A stretch of 64,000 nt of DNA from Hanleya hanleyi (GCA_036873755.1 JAVTVY010020549.1:1-64000), one strand, 5' to 3'; shown: positions 34,833-44,882, counted from the first letter of the stretch. Notes: a model not told the origin generated them from the letters alone. Program-made: numbers and translations.

Positions 34833-35259
34833 ATTGACCATTCCTCTCATGCATCAAACTAGCTTGTTATTTTTTTTTATAAATTTGTAATTTTGTATTA
34901 TGCCCGCTCGGGCTCTGTTGATAAAAGTATCCTGCGTGATAATAATATATTTCGGTCATGAGCACGGCAATCTCTAATGAAAGCATCGAAAGGTGCTAAA
35001 ACAGGGAAAGAATTGGTCCTGTTTAATATGTTTCTTATGTGTTCCACTCGTTGCATATGTGGTATGAATTTGAAAAGTGTAGCTCGAATTATTCAAGAGA
35101 CTTCATTAATACTGTAAAGTCAAGGCAAATGAGAGTTGCATATGTGGTACCTGTGGACGATGGAGACAAATGTCGAAGCGTTAAACTGGTATCAAAAATG
35201 TGTACAAGTTAGTAGTAAACAATATCGATGGTGTTTACTCCATGGAATACAACTTTTTT
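34833..35259. other. Spacer between element B and the minisatellite
   Basis: Starts with the right target duplication ATTGAC. I see no gene or RNA. Confidence 0.4.
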
Positions 35260-35935
35260 ATAAACCTGTAGTGTTATATACAACTTTATTATATACCTAT
35301 AGTGTTATATACAACTTTATTATATACCTATATTGTATGGGTGTACAACTTTATTATATACCTATAGCGTACAGGGGTATAACTTTATTATACACCTATA
35401 GTGTATAGGTGTGTAACTTTATTAAAAACCTATAGTGTTATATACAACTTTATTATATACCTATAGTGTTATATACAACTTTATTATATACCTATAGTGT
35501 TATATTCAACTTTATTATATACCTATAGTGTATAGGTGTTTAACTTTATTATATACCTACAGTGTATAGGTGTATAACATTATTATATACCTATAGTGTA
35601 TAGGTGTATAACTTTATTATATACCTGTAGTGCATAGGTGTATAACTTTATTATATACCTATAGCGTTTATTATACAACTTCATTATATACCTACAGTGT
35701 AATAGGTGTATAACTTTATTATATACCTGCAGTGTATAGGTGTATAACTTTATTATATACCTATAGTGTATATGTGTATAACTTTATTATATACCTATAG
35801 CGTTCATTATACAACTTTATTATATAACTATAGTGTTTATTATATAACTTTATTATATACATGTACCTACAGTGTATAACTTTAGTATATACCTACAGTG
35901 TTTATTATACAATTTTATTATATACCTGTAGCGTT
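35260..35935. repeat. AT-rich minisatellite, period about 32-36 bp
   Basis: About 19 degenerate units built on ACTTTATTATATACCTATAG plus a variable GTGTATAGGTGTATA-type half. Unit length alternates, so it is a higher-order mixture. The 90-codon ORF across it is an artefact of the repeat. Confidence 0.9.
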
Positions 35936-36659
35936 TTTACTAACAAGATAGGAAATCGGCAGGCTTGATATATTTCAATCTCAATGGCGGGATTCGGTTA
36001 GATATAATAACGCCAGTAGAAGAGAATCATCCCTACAGAAAGCTTAATTTTAACATTGAAGCGAGTGGAAAAACTCTCAAAAAGTGCAATTCAGTTTCGC
36101 TTTCAACACATAATTTGAATAGATCTTTATCTTTTTACTTGCTTGCTAGCTTGTGTAATTCTATGTTAAGGAGGCTAGATTTTCAGGGAAATACCTGCTA
36201 TGCGCCATTCATCTACACAAGACCAGTTAAATCCTAAATCCTCGCAGAGGGTTTACCTGGAAATGCTTAGTGCTTCGAATGAGTTCTTTAGTCGATTCCT
36301 CTATTATACAATCTCATGCATTTCATACATTGCGCTTGTTTTGCATTAGCATGTCGGTATTCCAAGCCTACGGGTTTTGCTTTGACTTCCGATGTCGATT
36401 TCAGCTTGACCGAGTTGAAGAAACCGAGAAACGGCGGGTTGGGAGATTAATTCACAGAAATTATTCGAAAATAGGTCGAACTACATCATATCGCGTTAAA
36501 TAAACGGAGTGGCGAGGAAATTTCAATCATTCTCTCATGTTGCGCAGAGGTGCTGTAATGAAAACCATACAGCTTGGGTAGATGGCACCTCTGAAATTGC
36601 TCATAATCCAGTTCATCTAGCATCGGAAGAAACTAGGAAAACGTTTCCTGTTTAAACAA
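35936..36659. other. Unassigned interval
   Basis: ORFs of 90 codons (35,965-36,237) and 77 codons (36,270-36,503) are present without a recognisable domain or splice context. Nothing else is seen. Confidence 0.35.
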
Positions 36660-36900
36660 AACTTGTGTGAAATTTCACTGAAGCAAGAGTTGAAGTTTAT
36701 TCTTCTCAAGCACTTGACTGAAAAATTTCACCCAAGTTGAGTGGTTCAACTTGAGTAGAATCAACTTCTCTCAACTTGAGTGAGTTATCAACTCGAACTT
36801 GAGTGAAGTTCACTCATACTTGAGCGGGTTGAATTTCCGCGCTTACTTGAGTGAACTTTTCACTCAAGTTTTTTAGAGAGTAGCGTGGAGAGTAACGACG
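36660..36900. repeat. ACTTGAGTGA-rich repeat, copy 2
   Basis: Short direct and inverted copies of ACTTGAGTGA/TCACTCAAG across about 240 bp. It is related to 13,185-13,415, including the shared AGAGAGTA...GGAGAG tail. Confidence 0.6.
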
Positions 36901-37512
36901 ACTGACTGTTGAATGTCGGATCTGTCACATGTCTGATAACCAATATATAATATGTTATTTCTCACGTTAAGATAGACAGTTGATGAAAAACAAAAGTATT
37001 TCTCTTGATGTACAATGCAGGCATTTGCCCATGCTCAGTATCAGGAAATGAGGAAAAGATAAGAACATAAGTTGATGGTTCAAGTGATGTGGAATGTCTA
37101 GACCAATGGTCGATGTGAGTATACATAAAATATACAGGTAAGACAAAGTTCCAATTCGACAACGTATTTCGAGAACATGTAGCCTCTAGAACAATTTCAT
37201 TTTCATGTATAACACGGAGATAATCTACGGTTTCCCCTAATTTTTGTTGGACGTTCTCCGGAATCGTTGAAACTTTGGAGCTGCATTGGTCATGTTGTTA
37301 TTTTTAATAATCGTGCGTAAAATAGAAATTCCGACAAATGATATGGGGTGCTGTTTAGAAATTGCCTTTCTGAAAAAAAAATCCTGACAGGATTGCGGCA
37401 TTGTCTGTGCTCAGTCCGCTCAGATATCAAGCGTCTTAAAGCTTGGTACACACGACCAATTTTTCCTTGTCCAGTTTTCATTCATCCGTGTGAACGACTG
37501 ACCACAATTTTC
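36901..37512. other. Left flank of element C
   Basis: AT-rich, with no supported gene. It ends at a short palindromic sequence, CTACATGGGTGCATGTAG. Confidence 0.4.
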
Positions 37513-37600
37513 TACATGGGTGCATGTAGAATAAGGATTTATTCCCGAAAATATAAAAAGCGGAACACGGACTTTACCCCTACAATAGGGGAAACTCCTA
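37513..37600. repeat. Extra copy of the element C tip
   Basis: CATGGGTGCATGTAG followed by GCGGAACACGGACTTTACCC repeats the first 80 bp of the left TIR of C (37,651 onward) in the same orientation, 136 bp outside it. It may be a remnant of another element end or a local duplication. Confidence 0.6.
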
Positions 37601-37650
37601 TAGGGGTAATATCGGTCCCCGAGCTTATCGTGGCCTGCCTATCAAGTTAT

Positions 37651-38735
37651 GGGTGGGTGCATGTAAAAGGTTCTCCAGAAAAAAAATATTAAAAGCGGAA
37701 CACGAACTTTACCACTACAATAGGGGCCTGATTCGCACATTTGCATCTTTAGGGGAAAATGCCTATATGGGGTATGGGGGTGGTCATTTTTTGTGGATTT
37801 TATTATGGGTTGTTTGGTCTTGTTTTTCACATCTCGCCACGTAAAACACGATGGGAGGGGTCCCGAAGGTAAGCGGTTATTTTTTTTAAAAAGTTCACGG
37901 AGGTCTGGATAGGCCCATATAGACCCATACTGGCTCAGGGAGATAGGTCCTTACCGGGAAATTCACACATGTTCATTGCGATGTGGGTTGTTTGGTCTTG
38001 TTTTTGACGTTCCACCATGTAGAACACGATGGAAGGGGTCTCGAAGTTAAGCAGTGAATTTGTTCGAAAAGTCCAGGCACCTGTATATAGGCCCATAGGC
38101 CTACTGGCTCAGTGGATAGGTCCATACTGGGTGGACGTTGTGGGGTCTAGGTGAGCCCCTAGTGGTCCGATGGTGTGGTATGAGGTCTTATTTTGACGCC
38201 CTCGTGCAGGAGCATCCGACTGGACTAACGTATCGTCCGTTTTCAATATTCTCCGCATGCGTAGTCTGGCCGTAGTATAGAAAGCAGGCATTTTGGGGGT
38301 GCGTGGGAGTGTTTTCGTTTAGAAATGGACCACTATTGGTCCATGTTTGTGGTTTGGTGGTGTGGGTTCTGCGCAAGTGTGCGATGTGTGACGTCACTTC
38401 CGGTTTCTATGACCAAAACCTACCTCCGACAACAGAAGAGTTCCAATTTTCCTTAGACCTTAGACGTATGGAATGCATGTACTGACTTTCAACATCCGGG
38501 TTTCCCATTGCATTTATGGAATGCATATACTCACTTTCAACATCCAGCACCTCTTCAACATCCGGGGGACTGGAGTGTGAATCCGTCTTATATCCGGGTA
38601 CTCTTCAGCATCTGGGACCTCTTCAACATCCGCGGTTTCAACGGACCGCCCGCCCGCACGCCTGTGAGGGGTTATCCGGCCGCGCTTGGGTTTTTCCCGG
38701 CCGCACGCAGCGAGCGGGTTATCCGGCTGCGCGCA
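37651..38735. repeat. Left TIR of element C
   Basis: Matches the reverse complement of 49,085-50,139. Shared landmarks from the tip inward: GGGTGCATGTAAAAG, GGGGCCTGATTCGCACATTT, TTGTTTGGTCTTGTTTTTCAC, AGGCCTACTGGCTCAGTG, a CGCATGCGTAG palindrome, CATGGACC/GGTCCATG, CAACATCCGGG repeats and a GC-rich inner end with GCGGGTTATCCG. Confidence 0.85.
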
Positions 38736-38925
38736 AAGAACACCAGACCTTGGACTCCGGGGTCAAGACCTTTGCAAGTGTGTGTGCTTTGATGGAGGGG
38801 CTAATAAAATGTATAATCTTTGATGTTGTTGTTGTTGCTCTCTTTTTGGACTAACCAATCAGCATAGTACGTATCACGGACTACACCCGTAGAGCTACGT
38901 ATAGGTGCGCATGTGTGACATGGTC

Positions 38926-38932
38926 TATAAAA
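38926..38932 (+). promoter_or_regulatory. TATA box, first gene of element C
   Basis: TATAAAA, 47 bp upstream of the ATG at 38,979. Confidence 0.5.
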
Positions 38933-38978
38933 CATGGCCCCCGGCGACCCCCACCCCCATTCCTACTGTTGCAGAACC

Positions 38979-39182
38979 ATGACGGAAACCTATCCCAATA
39001 AGACTCGCATTTTACAGCAAGCGACCGTGGTTAATTCACTCACGGGTTACCGAGCAGTGGTTCGGTCCATATTTGCAGATGGCGATGACAACGTGGGGCG
39101 ACGGCAGATCCTGAAAGAGATCACAGAAGCGGTGTGCACTCGAAGGAGAGGTGTGCTATCACTCGCCACTACTGGACTATGA
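38979..39182 (+). CDS. Small ORF at the left end of element C, function unknown
   Basis: 67 codons opening MTETYPNKTRILQQATVVNS. An upstream in-frame ATG at 38,934 is possible, but 38,979 is at the usual distance from the TATA box. There is no signal peptide or membrane segment; the C-terminal half is rich in basic residues (VGRRQILKEITEAVCTRRRG). It is intact. Its stop overlaps the next start (ATGA at 39,179-39,182). I do not recognise the family. Position, promoter and overlap argue that it is a real element gene. Confidence 0.5.
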   Translation: MTETYPNKTRILQQATVVNSLTGYRAVVRSIFADGDDNVGRRQILKEITEAVCTRRRGVLSLATTGL

Positions 39183-39313
39183 CAGCCATCCTTGATGCCC
39201 GGACTATGGACCACGAGCGCTCACGCCGGAACCAGCGACGGCTCGTTGGCCTAGTAATGGTATTTGCCCTATTGGCTGTGGCAATGACAAGGATAGCGAC
39301 AGAAAAAGAATGA
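39179..39313 (+). CDS. 44-residue single-pass membrane protein
   Basis: Starts at the ATG that overlaps the preceding stop (ATGA). A charged N-terminal half (DHERSRRNQRR) is followed by one hydrophobic segment, LVGLVMVFALLAVAM, and a short charged tail, TRIATEKE. The topology by the positive-inside rule would put the N-terminus in the cytosol. Tiny membrane proteins are common in DNA viruses, but I cannot assign a role. The frame is intact while neighbouring genes are broken. Confidence 0.5.
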   Translation: MTAILDARTMDHERSRRNQRRLVGLVMVFALLAVAMTRIATEKE

Positions 39314-39350
39314 CTCTTCAGAGCCTCCACAGATGCGCTTATTCAACCGT

Positions 39351-39356
39351 TATATA
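39351..39356 (+). promoter_or_regulatory. TATA-like box, paralogue 1
   Basis: TATATA followed by ACGAG. Paralogue 2 has TATAAATACGAG in the matching place. Confidence 0.45.
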
Positions 39357-39406
39357 CGAGGGTCAGTCACAGTGTGCGTCATTCACCGTTCGTCATCGAG
39401 TCAACC

Positions 39407-39915
39407 ATGTCATCAGTCCTACGAGCCATCCTTCCCCTTACACCCCGGGTGGGGTTACACGTCTATGACGATAAAGTCACCATCGTTGAAGACCGTGGCG
39501 CTGGTCGCGCGCTGAGACCGTATCGAATACGGTTACGCTACACCGTGACGGCTGGACCAAATTTAAACGGGTGTTGAGCGATGAGCTCGACGGAAACCTC
39601 ATCCACATAGACAATGCCATCTAGGTACACCGTGGACCCTTCTTCCTACGCCTGTTCCGTTACCAGGACCCTACGCGAGGCTTCACCCTAGACCCCGGTC
39701 TGTGAAAAGCCTTCGAGAAATTGGTGCCTATTGTGGACCAGCTGTTTACACCGGACGAGCGGTCAGCGGTTCAGTTGGGGTGGGCTTGTGCCCTGAGTGA
39801 ATCGGTGGCAGAATCCAATGACCCAATGAACAAATTACCAAGCCTAGCAATGAAGCGGAGGCAGACGACGATGCCATTGATTATCCGGTTAGACTCAGTC
39901 AGCCCAGTGACATGA
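39407..39915 (+). pseudogene. Element C tandem paralogue 1, function unknown
   Basis: ATG at 39,407. The N-terminal part, LRAILPLTPRVGLHVYDDKV, is in one frame; after a shift near 39,545, the continuation WTKFKRVLSDELDGNLIH is in another, with in-frame stops at about 39,620 and 39,700. The C-terminal part, PIVDQLFTPDERSAVQLGWA, runs to 39,915. The protein would be about 165 residues, soluble, with no motif I recognise. It is clearly related to the next gene, which shares LTP-V-LHVY and WTKFKRVLS-ELDG-LIH, so this is a tandem duplicate pair. It probably belongs to the element because it lies between promoter and ATPase on the same strand. Confidence 0.6.
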
Positions 39916-39956
39916 CCACCCGATCCTTTGATCTCACGTCATAAACTTTTCCTCCC

Positions 39957-39964
39957 TATAAATA
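39957..39964 (+). promoter_or_regulatory. TATA box, paralogue 2
   Basis: TATAAATA, 47 bp upstream of the ATG at 40,004. Confidence 0.5.
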
Positions 39965-40003
39965 CGAGAGACAGACAAATCTTGTACCATTCACGTACTG
40001 ACC

Positions 40004-40337
40004 ATGACGGGGCATATAATACGGGCGTTTCTCCGCTTACCCCCGAGGTTTTCTTGCACGTCTATGCGAATACGGTCGATATCATGGAGCAGGTGGGAGG
40101 CATCTGTGATGCGGACTCACACAACCGTGCCCGGCTAACATTCGTCTGTTGCGGGAGGGCTGGACCAAATTCAAACGCGTGTTGTCTGGTGAACTGGACG
40201 GCGACCTCATCCACTTGTGTCACGATGTGTACATCCGAGGAGGCCCCTTTGCTCAATTAGCCCGGCTAGATGGGGGTACAGTGCATTTTACCCTTCACCC
40301 TGTACTATGGTCTGCATTGGAAGTACACTACGTCTGA
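40004..40337 (+). pseudogene. Element C tandem paralogue 2, function unknown
   Basis: ATG at 40,004. A shift near 40,035 moves the LTPEVFLHVYANTVDIME segment to another frame, and a second shift near 40,150 moves WTKFKRVLSGELDGDLIH to a third, running to the stop at 40,335-40,337. It lacks the C-terminal PDERSAVQL-like part of paralogue 1, ending instead in VHFTLHPVLWSALEVHYV. The function is unknown. Confidence 0.55.
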
Positions 40338-40367
40338 AAACCGACCGGATTTCACCACTCACAGTGA

Positions 40368-41075
40368 ACGCCCATCGACAACGGCGATCGACGTTGTTGT
40401 TGTCCCCACCACCACCCCAGTTCACTCGTATCAAATTTACAAGAGCGGGTTACCACGACAGCGGATACTCCTTCAACCAAGGACCCCCGATGGCAACATT
40501 CCTTCACTTGCGTCATCGCAGGACCGACGGGTTCCGGCAAAACGCACTTTGGCAGGAAGCTCCTTCAACACGCCGACAGCATGATCACCCCACCCATTGC
40601 CCGAGTCGTGTGGTGTTACGGACAATGGCAGGCAGCGTATGCAGCAATGCCCCACATCACGTTCGTGGTAGGCCTACACAACCTGGCCGATTTGAAACCG
40701 GACATCTCGGTGGTTCTGGATGATCTCATGGCGGAGACGGATGCGCGGGTCACCCAACTCTTTACCAAAGGCAGCCATCATCGACGGGTCAGCATTATCT
40801 ACATTGTGCAGAATCTGTTCAGTAAAAACAAAGAACATCGGAACATCAGCTTAAATGTCCACTACCTGGTGGTTTTAAAAAACCCGAGAGATACCACTCA
40901 ACTGCTGCACCTGGCGAGGCAGATGTACCCTGGACGCACCGCGTTTGCACTGGAAGCGACAACCCCTCAGCACGGGTATATGCTCTTCGACCTGAAGCAA
41001 GCCACCCCCGACCACCTTCGACCACGAACCGGTATCTTTCCCGGAGAGACCCACCACGTGTACATGCAAAAATAA
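40368..41075 (+). CDS. Polinton packaging ATPase (FtsK/HerA type)
   Basis: The frame is open from 40,368 to the stop at 41,075. Walker A GPTGSGKT is at 40,521-40,544 and a Walker B-like hydrophobic strand plus two aspartates (ISVVLDDLM) at about 40,705-40,735. Then come KGSHHRRVSIIYIVQNLF and NPRDTTQLLHLARQMYPG, a block order I recognise as the Polinton/adintovirus genome-packaging ATPase, which pumps DNA into capsids. No ATG precedes Walker A in this frame: the first in-frame ATG (40,581) is beyond it, so the true start has been lost or lies across a frameshift. The ATPase core itself has no stop. Homologues usually have about 220-250 residues, and this open frame spans 235. Confidence 0.8.
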   Translation, partial: TPIDNGDRRCCCPHHHPSSLVSNLQERVTTTADTPSTKDPRWQHSFTCVIAGPTGSGKTHFGRKLLQHADSMITPPIARVVWCYGQWQAAYAAMPHITFVVGLHNLADLKPDISVVLDDLMAETDARVTQLFTKGSHHRRVSIIYIVQNLFSKNKEHRNISLNVHYLVVLKNPRDTTQLLHLARQMYPGRTAFALEATTPQHGYMLFDLKQATPDHLRPRTGIFPGETHHVYMQK

Positions 41076-41170
41076 TGTAAACACACCCACACTGGCTCCT
41101 CCAGCTGGGGTGTGTGTTTGATGATGGGATAATAACAAGAATTAACACAACATCATGATCCCGCAAAAGG

Positions 41171-41177
41171 ATAAAAA
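41171..41177 (+). promoter_or_regulatory. TATA-like box before the small basic protein
   Basis: ATAAAAA, 34-40 bp upstream of the ATG at 41,211. Confidence 0.35.
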
Positions 41178-41210
41178 CGGCAGGGTTGTCGGTTCTAGCA
41201 TTAGCTGTAC

Positions 41211-41554
41211 ATGATGTCTACGCGAGTACGGAAGCACGCTCCGACGCTCTGTGTATTGAAGACGGCCCCACCCGAGATGGTTCGAACCATTGTACGCGGC
41301 GCGGACCCTGACCTTGTAGGCTGTCTGTGCGAGATCGGGTACAACCTGTTAAAAGGCAAAGTACCACTGACACCGGTTCAGAAGACCAAGTTGGCCAAGC
41401 ATAAGACAGGTCTCCGAACCCTAGTCCAGAAGCGAGTCTCTCAAACACAAAAAAAAAGGTGTTACAGAAAGGCGGCTTTCTCGGGGCCATTTTAGCACCG
41501 TTGGCCGCTTCCGTGTTGGGTCCAGTATTGGGTGGACTGTTCGGCCGACAATGA
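41211..41554 (+). pseudogene. Small basic/hydrophobic Polinton virion protein, frameshifted
   Basis: ATG at 41,211 (or 41,214). The first 80 residues include VPLTPVQKTKLAKHKTGLR, a basic helical block I recognise from a conserved small Polinton ORF. At nine consecutive A (41,449-41,457) the recognisable C-terminus moves to the -1 frame, where a glycine/alanine/leucine-rich hydrophobic tail runs to a stop at 41,552-41,554. In the zero frame the ORF ends at 41,495. The -1-frame stop overlaps the next gene's ATG (ATGA), which supports that frame as ancestral. By analogy with small adenovirus core/membrane-active proteins it may be a virion component; that is an inference. Confidence 0.6.
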
Positions 41555-42258
41555 ACCACACGAAAAAAATGGTCCTCGTCGAACCTCGGATCCTTCAAAA
41601 CCTCCAATCACCATACCCCGTACCCTCTACGGTGAAGACGATGAACACTCGATGAAGAGATGCAACAGATCTTACAAAGACCGGGGTTAAGCGACAGTGA
41701 GAAAGTACAACGGTACAATGAGACGCTTCAACGGTACATGACGCTCATTGACTAATACAAAGCCCTCTCTACCCCAGCACCACCACCACCACGCGACAGA
41801 CCACCGACCTCAGCACCGCTCCAAAAGCCGCCATTACCAGGGGTACCACCCACAGCCCCACAGTGGGTTGAAGACGAAATCCCCAAGAGTGTACCGGCAT
41901 CGTTCAAGAAACAAGCTGGCCTGGTATAACAACGGGTGAAACAGAATCCTAACATGACTTGAAACGATAAAGGCGAACTACTGGTACAGAATCAGGTGGT
42001 CCCCGGTACCCATATGACGGATTTAGTGAATGACCTGATGCGTCAATGCATCAGCGCTGGGCCTGGATGCAGCGGACCCAGCAATCGTTGGTGCTCGCAC
42101 AACGACAGACGCGATTCCCATATACCTGGTAAGCGGCTTGGAAACCGAAGTCACCCCCAAAACACCACAACGACGGGCACCTTCTTTTCACTCCTTTAAA
42201 AAACCACCCTTGATCAAGACACCCCACATCGCCAATGCCGTGACACGTAGCAAGTCAC
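41551..42258 (+). pseudogene. Proline-rich Polinton virion-type ORF, heavily decayed
   Basis: The ATG at 41,551 overlaps the preceding stop. The opening MNHTKKMVLVEPRILQNLQ is a conserved start I recognise from Polinton neighbours of capsid genes. A TGA at 41,653 ends the frame; the adjacent frame continues with EEMQQILQRPGLSDSEKVQR, a proline-rich linker and a TAA at 41,753, with further stops near 41,927 and 41,960 before a conserved-looking VPGTHMTDLVNDLMR segment. At least one shift and three stops make it nonfunctional. Exact role unknown; expected in the virion or assembly. Confidence 0.55.
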
Positions 42259-42342
42259 AGTGACGAACACGATGCCGGACTCTCGCCCAAGGCCTGGAAC
42301 ACCTATTAAAACCAACAGCAGCAGCAGGAAAGCTCAGTCGCC

Positions 42343-43114
42343 ATGCTTTACCTCACCCTACTCAGTAACGGTTCGCTCGCTGTGTTTCCTGACACATTTA
42401 CCGTTGTATTTACCTGGACGCTGGGAATGTGGACTCGTGGATATCCAATACCCTCACTCGTGGTACAACGTGCGAGCCAATGAAGTGTGGTACGAGGTGA
42501 CCTACGAAGGAAAAGGCACCCGACTCACCATCCCCGAAGGCCAATACGATACCCCCAAGGAGTTCATGCAGGGGCTGACAAGACTGTTGCATTATAAGGC
42601 TCTACGGGAGGTCACGAATACTTCAAAACCCATAAAAAACTTTCCCTTCAAGAATCACGTGGGCTTCGATTACAACGCACACAACGACAAGGCACAGATC
42701 CTCCTCACCGCCAATGTGAGTGTCGTACTGAGTCGTATGCTACAGCAAATGCTGGGTCTTGCTCACCCGACCTACACGGGTCCATCCCGATGGATATGAA
42801 GTCGGGTATGTACGGACTCTACGTCTACTCGGACGTGGTCGACAACCACATCCTGTGCGATGTCAACACACCTCGGTTACGGGCGGTCCCCATTAAAAAG
42901 AAGTATGGAGATCAAGTCACCCACAGTTTCACCCACATGCTCTACCTACCAGTACGACAAACCGATATCAACACTATCACGGTGGATATAAGAGATGACA
43001 CTGGACGACCGGTCGCATTCGAACGAGGAAAAGTGGTGCTGACACTTCATTTCCGACAAGCATGTTCCACTTTGTATAATGAAAGTACCTTAAGAATGCG
43101 ATGCAAGCAGCTAT
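42343..43114 (+). pseudogene. Polinton minor capsid protein (penton, single jelly roll)
   Basis: The start at 42,343 opens MLYLTLLSNGSLAVFPDT, the usual beginning of this protein. A shift near 42,400 moves the diagnostic block LPGRWECGLVDIQYPHSWYN to another frame (open to 42,799). A second shift near 42,790 restores the first frame, with GLYVYSDVVDNHI and VTHSFTHMLYLPV and finally VVLTLHFRQ at about 43,055. The natural stop after HFRQ is lost, so the frame runs on into the next gene. Known: this family forms the pentameric vertices of Polinton capsids. No intact copy exists here. About 240 residues would be expected, in line with the span. Confidence 0.75.
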
Positions 43115-43483
43115 ATGAACTATTATACCCAACAGGCCGGAGGTGGCCTTCCGGTCTTTGCAGGTACACGCATGCAACGATGACATGGGCTGGGGATCAA
43201 ACTCGGGAGTATCGTCGAAACGTTCTTACCCATGGTGACGCGTGGGGTAAAAGCAATGGGCAAACAAGCGGTACGCAGTGGACTGAAAGTCGCCGGTGAT
43301 GCCTTGGCGGGTACGGCACCTAAAAAAGCACTGAAACGCCGAGATAAAGAATCAGGAGGCGTCTAGGTCGCCAAAGCACAACGCACCGTATGGAATAAAA
43401 GACCTGCACCACCGAGACCACGCACCAGTCGACGACCGACCCAGAGACGACGCACATCGAAGACCCAGGATATCTTTTCTTAA
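43115..43483 (+). pseudogene. Small basic Polinton protein upstream of the major capsid gene
   Basis: The ATG at 43,115 opens MNYYTQQAGGGLPVFAGTRM, a Gly-rich start followed by a basic alanine-rich middle (GVKAMGKQAVRSGLKVAGDA) and a very basic proline/arginine tail. The frame has two premature stops, TGA at 43,181-43,183 and TAG at 43,364-43,366, but no shift to the TAA at 43,481-43,483. It ends 2 bp before the major capsid ATG. I recognise it as the conserved small ORF next to the Polinton major capsid gene. A role resembling adenovirus core/cementing proteins is plausible but unproven. Confidence 0.6.
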
Positions 43484-43485
43484 AC

Positions 43486-44882
43486 ATGTCCTTAATCCAC
43501 GCAGAGTCCTGCCCCTCCACCAACAGCGAATTTGATTTGTGGATCGTCCCGCCCACACAGACCAGTCCCGAACAAGGATTATGGGTGGAGCATCTCCCGC
43601 TATCCAGCATCAACGAAACAGGGCCTATCGAGTTCACTATCAGTAATGCGGATACGGCCTATGCGGATTTAGCCCATACGTACTTGTATGTGCAAACCAA
43701 GTATGTGAAAACCAAGATCGTTGATGGGGATGGCTCCAGAATCATCGACAATGCCACGGTGGGCCCGACGAATCTCTGGCTGCACTCTATGTTTCAACAG
43801 GTGGATATTTTTCTCAGAGACAAACTCATCAGTGACTCGACCAATACGTACCCCTATCGAGCCTACATCGAGACGCTTTTGTCGTATGGACGAGAGGCTG
43901 AAAAATCTCAGCTGACGGCCGGTTTATTCTACCAAGACACAGCCGAGCACATGGGCACGGTCGACAGTGGTGCGGGATATAACAAACGGAAGGCTTTCAC
44001 CGCGAACGGCGCCTCGGTGGATCTCATGGGTCGACTGCACGCAGACCTCTTCATGCAAGACCGGTACCTCTTGAACAAGATCCCCATCAAAATCCGACCG
44101 ATGCGGGCGCCTCCGACCTTCGCCTTGATGGCCACTGACGTAGACGGGCATGTAGCCGACTATAAAATCGTCATCCAAGACGCAGTTCTGTATGTCCGAA
44201 AATTGAAACCGAATCCAGCCGTTTAATTGGTACACCTAAAAGCCTTGGAAACAAAACCAGCCCAGTACCCTATCCGACGTGTGCCAACCAACGTGTTCTC
44301 TGTGCCTGCTGGAAATATGAGCGCCAACAAAGAAAACCTGTTCCTGGGGAAACTACCCAAGCGATTGATCCTGGCCTGTGTGGACAATACCAGTTTCTGC
44401 TGAGCCTACCCAGAGAACCCGTTTGACTTTAAACATTTCGGCATCAATGTTGTGGCCCTGCATGTGGACGGACAACAGGTCCCAGCCACGGCCTTAACAC
44501 CGAATTTTGGGCGCGGGAATTTCATTCGAGAGAGAGAGAGAGAATTAGGTTTATCGTCGCATTCAGAAATATTTCAGCTATATAGCGAGAATTTCATTCG
44601 AGCCTATCAGAACCTGTTTACAGCCACCGGTCAATTCAACCAGGACGAAGGGAATATGAGCAGTCGGGAGGACTACGCGAACGGATACACGTTGTTCTGT
44701 TTCGATCTGACCCCACCTTAGAGTACGACCATCAGCTGGCCCTCGCCAAGCAAGGCAATTTACGGTTGGAAATCCATTTTGCACGAGCCCTCCGGAGCAC
44801 CGTCAATGTGATCTACTACGAGTTTGACAACGTCATTTAAGTGGACAAGGCGCACAACGTCCTGTGTGAATTTGCCATCTAA
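43486..44882 (+). pseudogene. Polinton major capsid protein (double jelly roll)
   Basis: ATG at 43,486. The open N-terminal part (246 residues) contains GPIEFTISNADTAYADLAHT, NLWLHSMFQQVDIFL and STNTYPYRAYIETLLSYG, blocks I recognise as the Polinton hexon-like capsid protein, often annotated as F54H12.2-like. In-frame stops follow at 44,224 (TAA) and 44,401 (TGA). There is then a 72-bp in-frame insertion at about 44,530-44,602, a shift near 44,715, and a TAA at 44,838 before the natural TAA at 44,880-44,882. Downstream blocks QNLFTATGQFNQDEGN and GNLRLEIHFARAL confirm continuity. The span of about 465 codons fits the family. The gene cannot make a full capsid protein. Confidence 0.85.

Noticed and set aside
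35136..35408. 90-codon ORF with tyrosine-rich repeats
   Set aside because: It reads through the AT-rich minisatellite.
35260..35935. CRISPR-like repeat array
   Set aside because: Units are contiguous tandem repeats without unique spacers, in a eukaryotic context.
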